DNA of 64,000 nucleotides, taken from Methanoplanus limicola DSM 2279. Its GTDB lineage: Archaea; Halobacteriota; Methanomicrobia; Methanomicrobiales; Methanomicrobiaceae. The stretch's first letter is position 1; every line of letters begins with the position of its first letter. Both the position numbers and the translations under genes were made by a program. This document shows, one piece after another, positions 1 to 9,501 of this stretch. The notes beneath the pieces were generated by a model. That model did no database searches, was not told the DNA's origin, and saw only the letters and a list, made by a program, of their open reading frames with translations. Location: the NCBI RefSeq assembly GCF_000243255.1, contig NZ_CM001436.1, positions 1,700,957-1,764,956 on the forward strand, given 5' to 3'.

Positions 1-2
1 TA

Positions 3-692
3 GGTGCAGACGGAGTCTTATTTGTATCCGGATCTGAAGTTGCAGATGTAAGAATGAGACTTTTTCAGCCCGATGAAAGTGAGGCCGAGATGTGCGGCAA
101 TGGCATCCGCTGCCTTGCAAAATATGCCTTCGATATGGAATATGTTAAGGCTAACTGCACAATTGAGACTGAGTCCGGAGTTCTCTCTGTTGATATGGAG
201 TATGATTCCGAAGGTGAATTTTCGGCAGTTATAGACATGGGTGAAATTATCTTTGAGAGAACACGGATACCGGCAGCAGGATCAGGAAACTATTGCGAGG
301 AGATTGACGGCAGGACCGTGTATGCTGTGAATACAGGAGTGCCCCATGCCGTAGTCTTCACCGGGGACCTTAACATTCTGCCCGTGTGTGAAATAGCACC
401 AAAGATAAGACACCATGAATCATTTCCAAAAGGGGCAAATGTAAATTTTGTAGAGATCACAGGCAAAGATGAAATTGCCATCCGGACATTTGAAAGAGGC
501 GTTGAGGACGAAACATTCAGCTGCGGTACAGGATCAACAGCCTCTGCCGCAGTTGCAAATTATCTTAACAAAACCGGGAATGTGGTCAGTGTCACAACAA
601 AAGGCGGTCCGCTGACGATATTTATAGATGACGGAAGGGCAAGAATGAAGGGGCCTGCTGTTACAGTATTTAAGGGTTCGATATCTTTTTAA
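3..692 (+). CDS. dapF: Diaminopimelate epimerase, 5'-truncated by window edge
   Basis: Converts LL- to meso-diaminopimelate in the cytosol, the penultimate step of lysine synthesis. The frame is open to the left edge, so the true start lies outside the window. The 229 visible residues compare with about 275 in the family. Both catalytic cysteines are present: the first in MCGNG just after QPDESEAE, the second in SCGTGS near the C-terminus, followed by the usual SAAVA helix. The gene ends by overlapping the 3' end of convergent radB by 23 bases. The family assignment is firm; only the N-terminus is unknown. Confidence 0.95.
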   Translation, partial: GADGVLFVSGSEVADVRMRLFQPDESEAEMCGNGIRCLAKYAFDMEYVKANCTIETESGVLSVDMEYDSEGEFSAVIDMGEIIFERTRIPAAGSGNYCEEIDGRTVYAVNTGVPHAVVFTGDLNILPVCEIAPKIRHHESFPKGANVNFVEITGKDEIAIRTFERGVEDETFSCGTGSTASAAVANYLNKTGNVVSVTTKGGPLTIFIDDGRARMKGPAVTVFKGSISF

Positions 693-1347
693 TCCCTTTT
701 TCTGTTATTTCAAACCGAAAAGATTCTCCCTCCGGTTTTGAGCGGTGTTTTTCAAGAACAGCTTTTCTTGAGTTATTATCCCTTTCTATTCTGACGATCA
801 CCTTTGAAATATGTCTTAGTGATGTCCCTCCAAGGCCTGACAGCCTGTCTGTATCAATGTCAGTATAGACCTGATTTGTTACAATTACGGGGATATCATA
901 TCTTCTTGAATAAGCCAGAAGTTTAATCAGCTGCTGCGACAGCTGCCTCTGCACATCTCCGGAACCTGCGGCATTCACCCTGTACAGTGCCGTAATAGAA
1001 TCAAGAATAATCAGCCCGGTGCTTTTTTTCTCCAGGATTTCCCTGCACTGGTCGATCATAATACTCTGCTCCCTGAAGTCACATGGTTCAAATAAAATGA
1101 TATTAGCAGCCATTTCAGTGGCATTTTCTCCGGCAATCTGCCTGTACCGCTCTGCTGAAAAACCTTCCGAGTCTATGTATATAACTGAACCCCCGGACTT
1201 AAGGACACTTACAGCACTCATGAGACAGAAGGTGCTTTTACCTCCTGCAGGTTCGCCATAATATTGTGTAATTACTCTTTTCTCCAGACCTCCGCCTATA
1301 AGTTCGTCAAGTACGTCTGAGCCTGTATGTATCTTTGAAATATCCAT
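670..1347 (-). CDS. radB: DNA repair and recombination protein RadB
   Basis: Archaeal RecA-family paralog that assists RadA in homologous recombination. At 225 residues it consists of the ATPase core only, as is normal for RadB, without the N-terminal helix-hairpin-helix domain of RadA. Walker A is GEPAGGKST at residues 31-39 and the Walker B strand is LIILDSIT near residue 111. The following QLSQQL and TNQVY segments match the RecA/RadA L1-L2 core. An ATG starts the gene. It is convergent with dapF and lies 34 bases downstream of larC on the same strand, so the two may be co-transcribed. Confidence 0.93.
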   Translation of the reverse strand: MDISKIHTGSDVLDELIGGGLEKRVITQYYGEPAGGKSTFCLMSAVSVLKSGGSVIYIDSEGFSAERYRQIAGENATEMAANIILFEPCDFREQSIMIDQCREILEKKSTGLIILDSITALYRVNAAGSGDVQRQLSQQLIKLLAYSRRYDIPVIVTNQVYTDIDTDRLSGLGGTSLRHISKVIVRIERDNNSRKAVLEKHRSKPEGESFRFEITEKGIKKISNP

Positions 1348-1381
1348 GGTTTACTTTCCGTTAAAAAAATATATTATTCAT

Positions 1382-2581
1382 TTAGTTCAGTTCTGTACTG
1401 CTGAATCTCTGCTTCAATGTCTGATAACCTTTCTCTGTGGCAATTCTTCTGACTTCCTGCAGTGGAATTCCGGTATTTTCAGCAATGATTTTAATATCAT
1501 CATATTCAGGTTTAAGTGAAATAATTCTGTTCTCCTTTATGCCGGCTTTTATGGTTACAGAATATTTATTTTCCCCGGAATTTAACTCAATCTTTTCAAA
1601 CATCCTCTTTATAGCAGTCCTGTGAACAGACTTAAAGTGCCTTATACCCAGTGTGCCTAGTTCATCACATAAAATCCCTACAAACTTTTCAGAGTCTTTT
1701 GGGCTGCATATTACTTTTAACAGGTGTCCGGGCCTGCCTTTCTTCATTATTGCCGGAATTGCGGATACATCCCTTGCCCCGGAATTCATGAGTTTCCGGA
1801 TAAGATATGCAATATTTTCACCGGTTGTATCATCCACATTTGTCTCCAGAATGTCCACAACATTCTCTTCATTTTGCTCAGATTCAACTGTATATAATCT
1901 GAGCACATTTGGTATATCTTCTGTATCAGCAGTTCCTGCACCATATCCTGTTGATAATATCCTGCCCTCAGGTGGGTGGTCAGTTCCGGCATATGAACTG
2001 AATTCTGATAATAATGCCGCACCGGTAGGTGTAAGCAGTTCACATTTTTCATCGGAATGTAAATACCTGAGTTTACCTCTGCACATTATCTCCATAGTTG
2101 CGGGCGCAGGCACCGGAATTATGCCGTGTGCTGACCTTACAAATCCGGTTCCTGTCCTTACAGGCATTACAAAAACCAGATCAGGATTAACAGAGAGAAA
2201 CGCTGTGCATGCGCCAATAACATCTGCAATGGCATCATCCGCGCCGACTTCGTGGAAATGTGGGCAGTGGCCGTGTATCTTCTCTTCAGCCTCCGCTATT
2301 CTTCTGAATACCGATAATGCCATCGTTATAGCATTTTTTGGCGCTGATGCGGTTTTAACAATTGAATATACCTCTTCCGGGGTTCTGGAGATCTTCTCTG
2401 CATGTGTATTGATGTATAAAGCTGAAATTCCACACCTATTTACTCTTTTAAGAGAGGGTCTGGTCACGACTGACTCCATTGCAGTCATAACCTCTTCTTC
2501 ATCTGCCCCCAGGTCAAGCAGTGAGGATATTATCATATCTCCCGCAGCACCATGGAATGGATCAAATACGATAGTGAGCAT
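1382..2581 (-). CDS. larC: LarC family nickel insertion protein (UPF0272)
   Basis: LarC inserts nickel into the pincer nucleotide cofactor of lactate racemase-type enzymes in a CTP-dependent reaction. The N-terminus FDPFHGAAGDM and the central ETNVDDTTGEN are signature segments of this family, and the length (399 residues) is usual. The frame can be extended to a TTG at 2590, but the ATG at 2581 gives the normal family start (MLTIVFDPF). It also sits about 25 bases after a TATA-like box, implying a leaderless message. No larA, larB or larE is visible here, so the target enzyme is not identified. The many nickel enzymes of methanogens make a wider role possible. Confidence 0.85.
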   Translation of the reverse strand: MLTIVFDPFHGAAGDMIISSLLDLGADEEEVMTAMESVVTRPSLKRVNRCGISALYINTHAEKISRTPEEVYSIVKTASAPKNAITMALSVFRRIAEAEEKIHGHCPHFHEVGADDAIADVIGACTAFLSVNPDLVFVMPVRTGTGFVRSAHGIIPVPAPATMEIMCRGKLRYLHSDEKCELLTPTGAALLSEFSSYAGTDHPPEGRILSTGYGAGTADTEDIPNVLRLYTVESEQNEENVVDILETNVDDTTGENIAYLIRKLMNSGARDVSAIPAIMKKGRPGHLLKVICSPKDSEKFVGILCDELGTLGIRHFKSVHRTAIKRMFEKIELNSGENKYSVTIKAGIKENRIISLKPEYDDIKIIAENTGIPLQEVRRIATEKGYQTLKQRFSSTELN

Positions 2582-2590
2582 ATATGACAA

Positions 2591-2632
2591 TTACTTATAT
2601 CCATTAGCATATATTTGTCTTAAGGTGTAATC
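2591..2632. promoter_or_regulatory. Compact divergent promoter between larC and the CDC48 gene
   Basis: The start codons of larC and the CDC48 gene are about 50 bases apart. On the plus strand TTATATCC (2595-2602) is a TATA-like box and AAGGTG (2622-2627) is a Shine-Dalgarno-like sequence 5 bases before the ATG at 2633. On the minus strand CAAATATATGC (about 2607-2617) is a TATA-like box whose predicted start site falls within a few bases of the larC ATG. The two promoters must overlap physically. The positions are read directly; the function is inferred. Confidence 0.55.
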
Positions 2633-5173
2633 ATGATAAATCTCAGAACTGATAGCGCTTATCCTGAAGATCAGGGAAGCGGAAGGGCAAGACTTGATCC
2701 TGAAACGATGCTTCAGCTTCATATCTCCCCCGGAGATCTTGTCTATCTCGAAGGGAAAAGAAAGACTGTTGCAAAGGTATGGAGGATGATGGTCAATGAC
2801 TGGAATCAGGAAAAAATTAAAATTGATAACTTTACCCGGATGAATGCCGGAATCAGTATCGGTGACAGGGTTTCAGTAACGCCTGTAAAGGAGGTTGTAA
2901 CTGCAAAGAGAGTTGTTCTGGCTCCGCCGGAGGACCTCCCGCGTCAGCTGCCGATAAATTACAACAGTGCAATGTCAAGACTTATTGATTATCCTGTGCT
3001 GCATGATGACAGTGTTCCGGTTCTGGCCGGAATGCCGTTTGTTCAGCCTCAGCCGGTAGCATTTAAGGTAATTCATCTGGAACCAGAAAATGCAGTGATT
3101 ATTTCAAGAGATACTGAAATAGAATTTTCAGATAAACCTGCCGCAGGCTTTGAAGGCCTGAAAATGATATCATATGAAGACATCGGCGGCCTTAAAACTG
3201 AGCTTCAGAATGTAAGGGAAACTATTGAACTCCCGATGCGGCACCCGGAATTATTCAGTAAACTTGGAATCGATCCCCCAAAAGGTGTTTTACTATACGG
3301 CCCTCCGGGAACAGGAAAAACCCTCATTGCAAAGGCAGTCGCAAATGAGAGCGGCGCACACTTCATATCAATCGCCGGACCTGAAATAATCTCCAAATAT
3401 TACGGCGAGAGTGAACAAAGACTGAGGGAAATTTTTGACGAGGCTGAGGAAAATGCTCCCTCCATCATATTCATAGATGAACTGGACTCCATTGCACCAA
3501 AAAGAGAGGATGTAACAGGCGAAGTTGAGAGGAGGGTTGTTGCTCAGCTTCTGACCATGATGGACGGTCTTGACGAGAGGGGGCAGGTAGTTGTAATAGG
3601 TGCTACCAACCGGCTTGATGCAATTGACCAGGCTCTTAGAAGGCCGGGACGTTTTGACCGTGAGATTGAGATTGGAGTGCCGGGAGAGGAAGATCGTATG
3701 GAGATACTCCGAATCCATACCAGAGGTATGCCTATTGAGGGAGAGAACAGAATTATAGCCAAGAAAAAAGAGCTTAAAGCCGCAGAACCCAGTGACAGGG
3801 GAGATCTTGAAGAAGAACTCCGGATGATAAAAGATGAAGTCGGCAAAACAAGGGAGATGCTCTTAAAAGAACTTGCAGGAAAAACTACAGGTTTTGTTGG
3901 TGCTGATCTAGCGGCACTCGGCCGTGAAGCTGCCATGAGGGCACTCCGCAGGTATCTCCCGCATATTGATCTTGAATCAGACGAAATATCTCCTGAAATT
4001 CTTGAATCAATTGAAATATTAATAAGAGATTTCAGGCTGGCATTAAGAGAGATCAGCCCAAGTGCAATGCGTGAAGTTTTCCTTGAAGTATCTCATATAA
4101 ACTGGCGGGATATAGGAGGTCTTGACGCTGAAAAGGAGGAAGTCCGTGAGACTGTTGAATATCCGCTCACCAAAAGGGAAAGGTTTGAAAATCTTGGCAT
4201 TGAACCTCCAAGAGGTGTTCTGCTTTACGGCCCTCCCGGGACAGGTAAAACACTGATAGCAAAAGCAGTGGCAAATGAGAGCGGAGCAAATTTCATTCCG
4301 GTAAGGGGGCCACAGCTTCTCTCTAAATGGGTAGGGGAGAGTGAAAAGGCTGTCAGGGAAGTATTCAGGAAAGCGCGTCAGGTGGCACCCTCGATAATAT
4401 TTTTTGATGAACTTGACGCGCTTGCACCCGCAAGGGGGCGTGGATCAGATTCTCATGTTATTGAAAGCGTGGTCAACCAGATTCTGACTGAATTTGACGG
4501 TCTTGAAGATCTCACCGGTGTTTCAGTTCTTGCCGCAACCAACAGGCCGGATATCATTGACCAGGCACTCCTGCGTGCCGGAAGGTTTGACAGGCTGGTA
4601 TATATTGGAGAACCGGACGCAAAATCACGAGAGAAGATACTGCATATTCACTCCAGATTTTTACCTATAGAATATTCTGTCATAGAGGATATTCTTGAGA
4701 TTACAAAAGATTTTGATGAATTAATATTTGAGGAAATTTTTGTTGACATAAGAAAAAAACGAGACATTATGCCAAACAGGATAATTACGGTGGATGAAAT
4801 AAGAAAGGCATGTGAACTATGCAGTAAGAAAGCTGAAAAGAGGTTATCTTCAGGTAAAAGAAGGAAAATTATAATTGATCTTCTGAATAAAAATGCGCTT
4901 AAACTTGACGATCCTGTAAGGGACTCCCTCATTGTTAAGATTGCAGGTAAGACAGAAGGTTATGTCGGTTCGGATCTTGAACTTCTCTGCCGTGAATCTG
5001 CCATGTTTGCAATGAGGGAAGGAAGAAGCATGGTTCTGGAGGATGATTTTAAAAAAGCTCTTGAGAAAGTTCATCCTATGATAAACGACAGCTTAAGAGA
5101 GCAGTATCAGAACATGAAGAATCATTTCAAGGGTGGAAGACCTAAAGATATCCAGCCTGTTGAGTACCAGTGA
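2633..5173 (+). CDS. CDC48/VAT-type AAA+ ATPase with two large insertions
   Basis: Hexameric double-ring unfoldase of the CDC48/VAT family, which feeds proteins to the archaeal proteasome. Domain order: N-domain (about 1-180, double-psi barrel then RDTEIEF), D1 with Walker A GPPGTGKT at 223-230 and FIDELDS, and D2 with Walker A GPPGTGKT at 533-540 and FFDELDA. Both modules carry arginine-finger [15 protein letters not shown] segments. At 846 residues it is longer than usual VAT proteins (about 740-800). The extra length is two charged insertions at the same place in each module, between the TRGMP-like strand and the GFVGADL/GYVGSDL helix: about 37 residues in D1 (367-419) and about 82 in D2 (678-775). 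Expressed divergently from larC. Confidence 0.95.
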   Translation: MINLRTDSAYPEDQGSGRARLDPETMLQLHISPGDLVYLEGKRKTVAKVWRMMVNDWNQEKIKIDNFTRMNAGISIGDRVSVTPVKEVVTAKRVVLAPPEDLPRQLPINYNSAMSRLIDYPVLHDDSVPVLAGMPFVQPQPVAFKVIHLEPENAVIISRDTEIEFSDKPAAGFEGLKMISYEDIGGLKTELQNVRETIELPMRHPELFSKLGIDPPKGVLLYGPPGTGKTLIAKAVANESGAHFISIAGPEIISKYYGESEQRLREIFDEAEENAPSIIFIDELDSIAPKREDVTGEVERRVVAQLLTMMDGLDERGQVVVIGATNRLDAIDQALRRPGRFDREIEIGVPGEEDRMEILRIHTRGMPIEGENRIIAKKKELKAAEPSDRGDLEEELRMIKDEVGKTREMLLKELAGKTTGFVGADLAALGREAAMRALRRYLPHIDLESDEISPEILESIEILIRDFRLALREISPSAMREVFLEVSHINWRDIGGLDAEKEEVRETVEYPLTKRERFENLGIEPPRGVLLYGPPGTGKTLIAKAVANESGANFIPVRGPQLLSKWVGESEKAVREVFRKARQVAPSIIFFDELDALAPARGRGSDSHVIESVVNQILTEFDGLEDLTGVSVLAATNRPDIIDQALLRAGRFDRLVYIGEPDAKSREKILHIHSRFLPIEYSVIEDILEITKDFDELIFEEIFVDIRKKRDIMPNRIITVDEIRKACELCSKKAEKRLSSGKRRKIIIDLLNKNALKLDDPVRDSLIVKIAGKTEGYVGSDLELLCRESAMFAMREGRSMVLEDDFKKALEKVHPMINDSLREQYQNMKNHFKGGRPKDIQPVEYQ

Positions 5174-5235
5174 TGAACACAGATATATTATACTCTTCAG
5201 GATGGCAGAATTCCGGAAAATACATAAATATGATC

Positions 5236-5252
5236 TTCTTTTTTTCTCTCCT
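5236..5252 (+). terminator. T-rich terminator after the CDC48 gene
   Basis: A pyrimidine-rich tract with seven consecutive T (5239-5245) lies about 65 bases past the CDC48 stop codon and before the promoter of the acyl-CoA ligase gene. T-runs without a strong hairpin are typical archaeal terminators. No convincing stem precedes it. Confidence 0.5.
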
Positions 5253-5261
5253 TCCCTGGTA

Positions 5262-5270
5262 ATATTTAAA
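5262..5270 (+). promoter_or_regulatory. TATA box of the acyl-CoA ligase gene
   Basis: ATATTTAAA is centred about 25 bases upstream of the ATG at 5291, so transcription would begin at or next to the start codon. No Shine-Dalgarno sequence precedes that ATG, which agrees with a leaderless message. Confidence 0.55.
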
Positions 5271-5290
5271 CAATCTTTTAAAAATCAGAG

Positions 5291-6892
5291 ATGAATATAT
5301 ATGCAGGAGATAATCCGGAATTTACCGGAGGATTAAAATTGCCAAACTGCACAACTTTTATTGATAATAACGCCAGACTTGGTGAAAAAAAGGCCTTATT
5401 TTCCCCTGCAAATAATTATGGTTATTCATACAGGGAACTTTATGACAAAATAAACAACTGGTCTTATGTTTTAACAGAACTGGGTATCCTAAAAGGTGAC
5501 CGTGTTGGAATATATCTGCCATCAATTCCTGAATATGTAATATTATATTTTGCAATATGGCGGGTCGGTGCAGTTGCAGTACCGATGAATATTGTTTTAA
5601 AACCTGCAGAAATAAGATATCTTCTGGAAGATTCCGGTGCAAAACTCCTTGTAACCGATACTTTGGGTGAGCATAATGCCAGGAAAGGGTCATTGTCCTG
5701 TACGGATATATCTCCTGTCAGTTATATATCTATAGAAGGTGAAGAATGGAAACTGCTTGAAGAAAACTCAGAAGGTTTTTTCAGGCCGGCAGACTGCCGA
5801 ATGGATGATCTCTGTCAGCTCCAGTACACTTCCGGAACAACAGGGCGGCAGAAAGGCGCAATGCTTACTCACGGAAACTGGATTGCAGCACTTGATACTG
5901 AAAGGGAGGTTTTAGCACTTACGACAGATGATGTATTCCTCGGAATATATCCTATGGCACATGTCGGGGTTTCGTGGGGCATATCAGCACTGAAAGCCGG
6001 CGCGACCTGGATAATAATTGAAAGATTTGATCTTGATGAATATATAAGCCTTGCAGAGCGGTTCAGTGTGACTGTTCTCGCCGGAATGCCGCCTGTAATT
6101 CATTCACTCATGAAAACACCTGATGGCACTGAGAAGAAATTATCATCTGCAAAGGAGATGATAAGCGGCGGAGGGCCCCTTCATCCAGGTGTATGGAAAG
6201 AGTTTCATTCAAGATTTGGCATTCCGATAGTCAATGCCTATGGACTTTCCGAGACAATTGTTGTCGGAACAGGCACTGCCATCATTCCCGGGGATTATGA
6301 GTCTGCGGATCGTTACAGAAGCGTTGGAAAACCGGTAGGATATTCAGAGGTGAAGATAGTCTCTCCTGAAGATCCTGCAACTGAACTTCCGGCGGAAGAG
6401 ACTGGTGAAATTGCTCTTCGTGGGCCGGGAGTTGCAAAAGGCTACTGGAATATGCCTGAAGAGACAGCTGCTGTTTTTATTGATGACGGGTGGTTCTTAA
6501 CCGGAGATATGGGCTTTATTGACCCTGACGGAAGGGTTTCGATAACCGACAGAAAGAAGGATATGATTGTAATGTCAGGCTGGAAGATATATCCAACTGA
6601 GATAGAAAAAGCTATGATTGAACATCCTGATATTGATGATATTGCATTATTTGGCTGTCCTGATGTTCATCGTGGTGAAATTCCTGTTGCTGCAGTTGTC
6701 CCTGCGGATGGCAGAGTCCTGGATACCGGAGCACTTGAGGATTTTGCAAAATCAAGGCTTGCGGGTTATAAAGTACCAAGGCGCTATATAATTATAGATG
6801 AGCTTCCCAGAGTTAACGGCTGGAAACTCTTAAGAAAGAAACTCAGATCTCAGTATTGCAGTAACTGTGACGGGAAAGAAGGGAATGTTTAA
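5291..6892 (+). CDS. AMP-forming acyl-CoA synthetase family protein
   Basis: ANL-superfamily ligase that activates a carboxylic acid to an acyl-adenylate and then usually to a CoA thioester. The phosphate loop YTSGTTGRQKG is at residues 179-189, followed by NAYGLSE, then TGD (in WFLTGDMG) and the hinge region SITDRKKDMIVMSGWKI. The C-terminal catalytic lysine region reads NGWKLLRKKLR, with a tryptophan between the Gly and Lys that are adjacent in most family members (NGK). Length (533) is typical. The substrate cannot be read from sequence; a medium- or aryl-chain acid is possible. The next gene starts 2 bases after the stop, so they form one operon. Confidence 0.85.
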   Translation: MNIYAGDNPEFTGGLKLPNCTTFIDNNARLGEKKALFSPANNYGYSYRELYDKINNWSYVLTELGILKGDRVGIYLPSIPEYVILYFAIWRVGAVAVPMNIVLKPAEIRYLLEDSGAKLLVTDTLGEHNARKGSLSCTDISPVSYISIEGEEWKLLEENSEGFFRPADCRMDDLCQLQYTSGTTGRQKGAMLTHGNWIAALDTEREVLALTTDDVFLGIYPMAHVGVSWGISALKAGATWIIIERFDLDEYISLAERFSVTVLAGMPPVIHSLMKTPDGTEKKLSSAKEMISGGGPLHPGVWKEFHSRFGIPIVNAYGLSETIVVGTGTAIIPGDYESADRYRSVGKPVGYSEVKIVSPEDPATELPAEETGEIALRGPGVAKGYWNMPEETAAVFIDDGWFLTGDMGFIDPDGRVSITDRKKDMIVMSGWKIYPTEIEKAMIEHPDIDDIALFGCPDVHRGEIPVAAVVPADGRVLDTGALEDFAKSRLAGYKVPRRYIIIDELPRVNGWKLLRKKLRSQYCSNCDGKEGNV

Positions 6893-6894
6893 TT

Positions 6895-7506
6895 ATGCCT
6901 GATAAAGGAATTAGAACCAATATTGGTGTAGGCAAAAGGTCCACCGGAATTTCCGGTCTTGACTTTCAGCTTGGCGGCGGGATCATAAAAGGCAAATCCA
7001 TTCTTCTCTGTGCGGGTCCTGTATCAGGTGCTGAGATGATAGCAGAACAGTTTTTCCGCTCCTCAGAGAATGTTGAAAGTTCTTATATTATGATTGACGG
7101 ATCTGTCACCGAAGGTATGACTGATGCCTCCAAAATGACACCTGAAGAGATTTCAGATTATATTACCGGTGAAAAAATAGTCATTGATTCAATATCATCG
7201 GTAATAATGAATTTTGGAATAGATAGTGCACTGACACTTATGAAAAAAGCATCTGCCATGGATAATAGTTCAGATGTGAATATATTATACCTTATGTACA
7301 ATAATATCCACAGCCTTTATGATGAAATAAAATTAATAAGAAATTCTGATATCGTCATTTCACTCAATGAATTTATGCATGGAAATGAGATTGAGAGAAA
7401 CCTTACAATAAATAAAATCCCCGGAACAGATGTTCCCGGAAGGGTGTTCCCATATAACATAAAAGAAGGCGGAATTGAGCTTTCAACCACAGCCCGGGTT
7501 GTATAA
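6895..7506 (+). CDS. RecA/KaiC-fold protein with degenerate P-loop
   Basis: The N-terminus STGISGLDFQLGGGIIKGKSILL is the opening of KaiC/RadA-type ATPase domains. Where Walker A (GxxGxGKT) should follow, the sequence is CAGPVSGAEM, lacking the lysine and the Ser/Thr. A Walker B-like strand KIVIDSISSVI follows at about residue 94. At 203 residues it is a single domain. The protein probably does not hydrolyse ATP and may act as a scaffold or regulator. It begins 2 bases after the acyl-CoA ligase gene, so production is tied to that enzyme. Function unknown. Confidence 0.7.
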   Translation: MPDKGIRTNIGVGKRSTGISGLDFQLGGGIIKGKSILLCAGPVSGAEMIAEQFFRSSENVESSYIMIDGSVTEGMTDASKMTPEEISDYITGEKIVIDSISSVIMNFGIDSALTLMKKASAMDNSSDVNILYLMYNNIHSLYDEIKLIRNSDIVISLNEFMHGNEIERNLTINKIPGTDVPGRVFPYNIKEGGIELSTTARVV

Positions 7507-7618
7507 TCTTACATCTGCCTTTATCTTTAATAATTCCGGCCTGAAATTATCATATGAAAAAAATTATCCGGATGACCTGTTTAGTGGATTTATTCCGGGA
7601 AAATCTATTCCAAAATGA

Positions 7619-8593
7619 CTATTTCAGGGAAAGTGCTTTTTTCTCAATTAAATGCCATGATGCATATGCCATTGGAATCACAACTGCAAATGTAAGTCCT
7701 ATCAACTGACTGACTGCTATTGCCGGAATAAAATGAATTATGGTCTGCTGAATCGGGTAAGAGTAGATGTACATACCATACGAAGGGTCACCCGCTATTC
7801 CGAATTTGTGAAGATGTCTTACCGGGAGGTATGCAATGCAGAGAACAAAATATGGTATTGCAATAAGCGCAAAGACGAACATAAATGGCGTTTTGAAAAA
7901 AATTACCACCGGTATGAACAGCAGTGCCGAAAGCCACAGTTTATACTCTATTTTTTCCCGGTTAACATAAAGATACGAACCAATCAGGAAATAAGCGGCA
8001 AATCTGATCTTATTGAGTGCAGGATTGTCATACCACACAGCCCACATCAGAACAGTCATAAATATTACCGGCAGTAGGGCGTTTTTTCGCAATAATATTG
8101 CCGTTATTCCAAGAAATGCCACCAGAGTGTATAACATAAATTCAAATGGTATTGTCCATAACGGAGCATTGACATATGTTACAGGATTTTCAGTAAATAT
8201 TCCGATTGCCCAGCCATTGACATAAAACGGAATTGCCACCCATGTCTGCGGATCTGCAAGTCTTAGAAAATATTCCTTTAAAGTATATGATGTATTAACC
8301 GGACCTATAACCAAAATTATGAAGATAATGGATGCTATCATTCCGGGAAATAGTCTGAGTGCCCTTTTTTTAAAATATATTTTTAATTCCGGTCGTTTTT
8401 CCCAGCTTTTTGTTATGAGATAGCCGCTTATTACAAGAAGTACTGCAAGTCCGAACTGGCCGACAAGGAGGTGCCAGTCAAAGAGATGAACATTGGCATA
8501 GCCAAGAGAAAGGGCAAAACAATGTGAGAAAATAATAGACGCTGCCGCTAAAAATCTCAGCAGATCAAAATTATTGCTGAATCTTTCATCCAT
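7619..8593 (-). CDS. Acyltransferase 3 family membrane protein (OafA/YrhL type)
   Basis: Integral membrane O-acyltransferase of the type that decorates surface sugars. The N-terminal segment ERFSNNFDLLRFLAA, followed by FSHCFA, is the classical opening with its conserved Arg and His. About ten hydrophobic segments follow, with the GLAVLLVISGYLI motif at residues 47-59 that marks the family (usually FFVLSGFLI). Length 324 is normal. It is on the minus strand, 11 bases downstream of the methionine synthase gene, so co-transcription is possible. The acceptor is unknown. Confidence 0.87.
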   Translation of the reverse strand: MDERFSNNFDLLRFLAAASIIFSHCFALSLGYANVHLFDWHLLVGQFGLAVLLVISGYLITKSWEKRPELKIYFKKRALRLFPGMIASIIFIILVIGPVNTSYTLKEYFLRLADPQTWVAIPFYVNGWAIGIFTENPVTYVNAPLWTIPFEFMLYTLVAFLGITAILLRKNALLPVIFMTVLMWAVWYDNPALNKIRFAAYFLIGSYLYVNREKIEYKLWLSALLFIPVVIFFKTPFMFVFALIAIPYFVLCIAYLPVRHLHKFGIAGDPSYGMYIYSYPIQQTIIHFIPAIAVSQLIGLTFAVVIPMAYASWHLIEKKALSLK

Positions 8594-8604
8594 GTTAAAA
8601 AAAT

Positions 8605-9501
8605 TTATAATTCATTTCTGACCATATCGGCAGCAGAGACCATATTTTTCAGTTTTGCAAATGCAGTCTCTCTCGTATGCATCCTAAGGCCACAGTCTGG
8701 GTCGATTAATATTTTTGCAGGATCAAAGAGATCAGTTGCCTTTAATATTCTGGAATAAATCTCTTCTACAGAATCAATCTTTTCAGATGATGAATCAACA
8801 ACCCCAAAACCAATCATTTTATTTTTGAGGTCTTTTCCGGAGATATACTCCAGATTTTCAGGATTACACGCAAATTCAAAATCGAGGATCTCAACCGGCA
8901 TTTTGATGATGTCATCAAAGACACTTCCAATATTGCCGCATACATGCAGGCATGCCGGAACCCTTACAGCTCCTGTAATCGCACTTATCGCCTCATGTGC
9001 AGTTGCCATATCGGCAGCACCGGTTGAAAGTATTGGTTCATCTATCTGAAGGATTGTGATGCCGGCATTTTCAAGATTCTTTGCCTCATGAGCAAGTGCC
9101 TGCGCAAGATCAAGAACAAGTTCATTCTTGTTGCGGTAAACAGGCGTATCGATCTTCAGCGCATGTGCAATCGTTGAAGGACCGGCAAACATTGCCTTAA
9201 CCCTTTCATGCTTTGAAACTGCATATTTTGTATCATGAACAGTTATCGGCTTTGAAGGAGCCTGGACCATGCCTGTAACATTATTACCTCGGATTCCGGG
9301 CAGAAGAGAAATAATCTGTGAGATCATATCCCCCCTCACCTGCCCGGATGAGATAATATCAATGCCGGCTTTAATCTGGTCATTTACAGCGGTTTCAAGC
9401 GCAGGCTGAAAAGGGTCAAGAATAGATTTTAATCCTTTTCCCTGTATAGCCGGATAGCTGCCGACTACAGTTGTCGGCAGAAGTTTCTGCATTAGTGTCA
9501 T
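8605..9501 (-). CDS. Methionine synthase, MetE C-terminal-like (methylcobamide:homocysteine type)
   Basis: Homologous to the C-terminal catalytic barrel of cobalamin-independent methionine synthase (UROD/MetE fold). Archaeal core enzymes of this length use methyl-corrinoid rather than methyltetrahydrofolate as donor. The start TTVVGSYPA is typical. The zinc ligands are visible as LHVC at about residue 194 and DPDCGLRMHTRE near 268. It has 298 residues, against about 750 in bacterial MetE, which carries an extra N-terminal domain. Its ATG overlaps the aspS stop codon (ATGA), showing translational coupling. The physiological methyl donor is inferred. Confidence 0.85.
   Translation of the reverse strand: MTLMQKLLPTTVVGSYPAIQGKGLKSILDPFQPALETAVNDQIKAGIDIISSGQVRGDMISQIISLLPGIRGNNVTGMVQAPSKPITVHDTKYAVSKHERVKAMFAGPSTIAHALKIDTPVYRNKNELVLDLAQALAHEAKNLENAGITILQIDEPILSTGAADMATAHEAISAITGAVRVPACLHVCGNIGSVFDDIIKMPVEILDFEFACNPENLEYISGKDLKNKMIGFGVVDSSSEKIDSVEEIYSRILKATDLFDPAKILIDPDCGLRMHTRETAFAKLKNMVSAADMVRNEL

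Noticed and set aside
1653-2630. Long plus-strand open frame of 325 codons opposite larC
   Set aside because: It is the antisense shadow of larC, whose protein has clear family motifs over its full length; the shadow has none and lacks a promoter.
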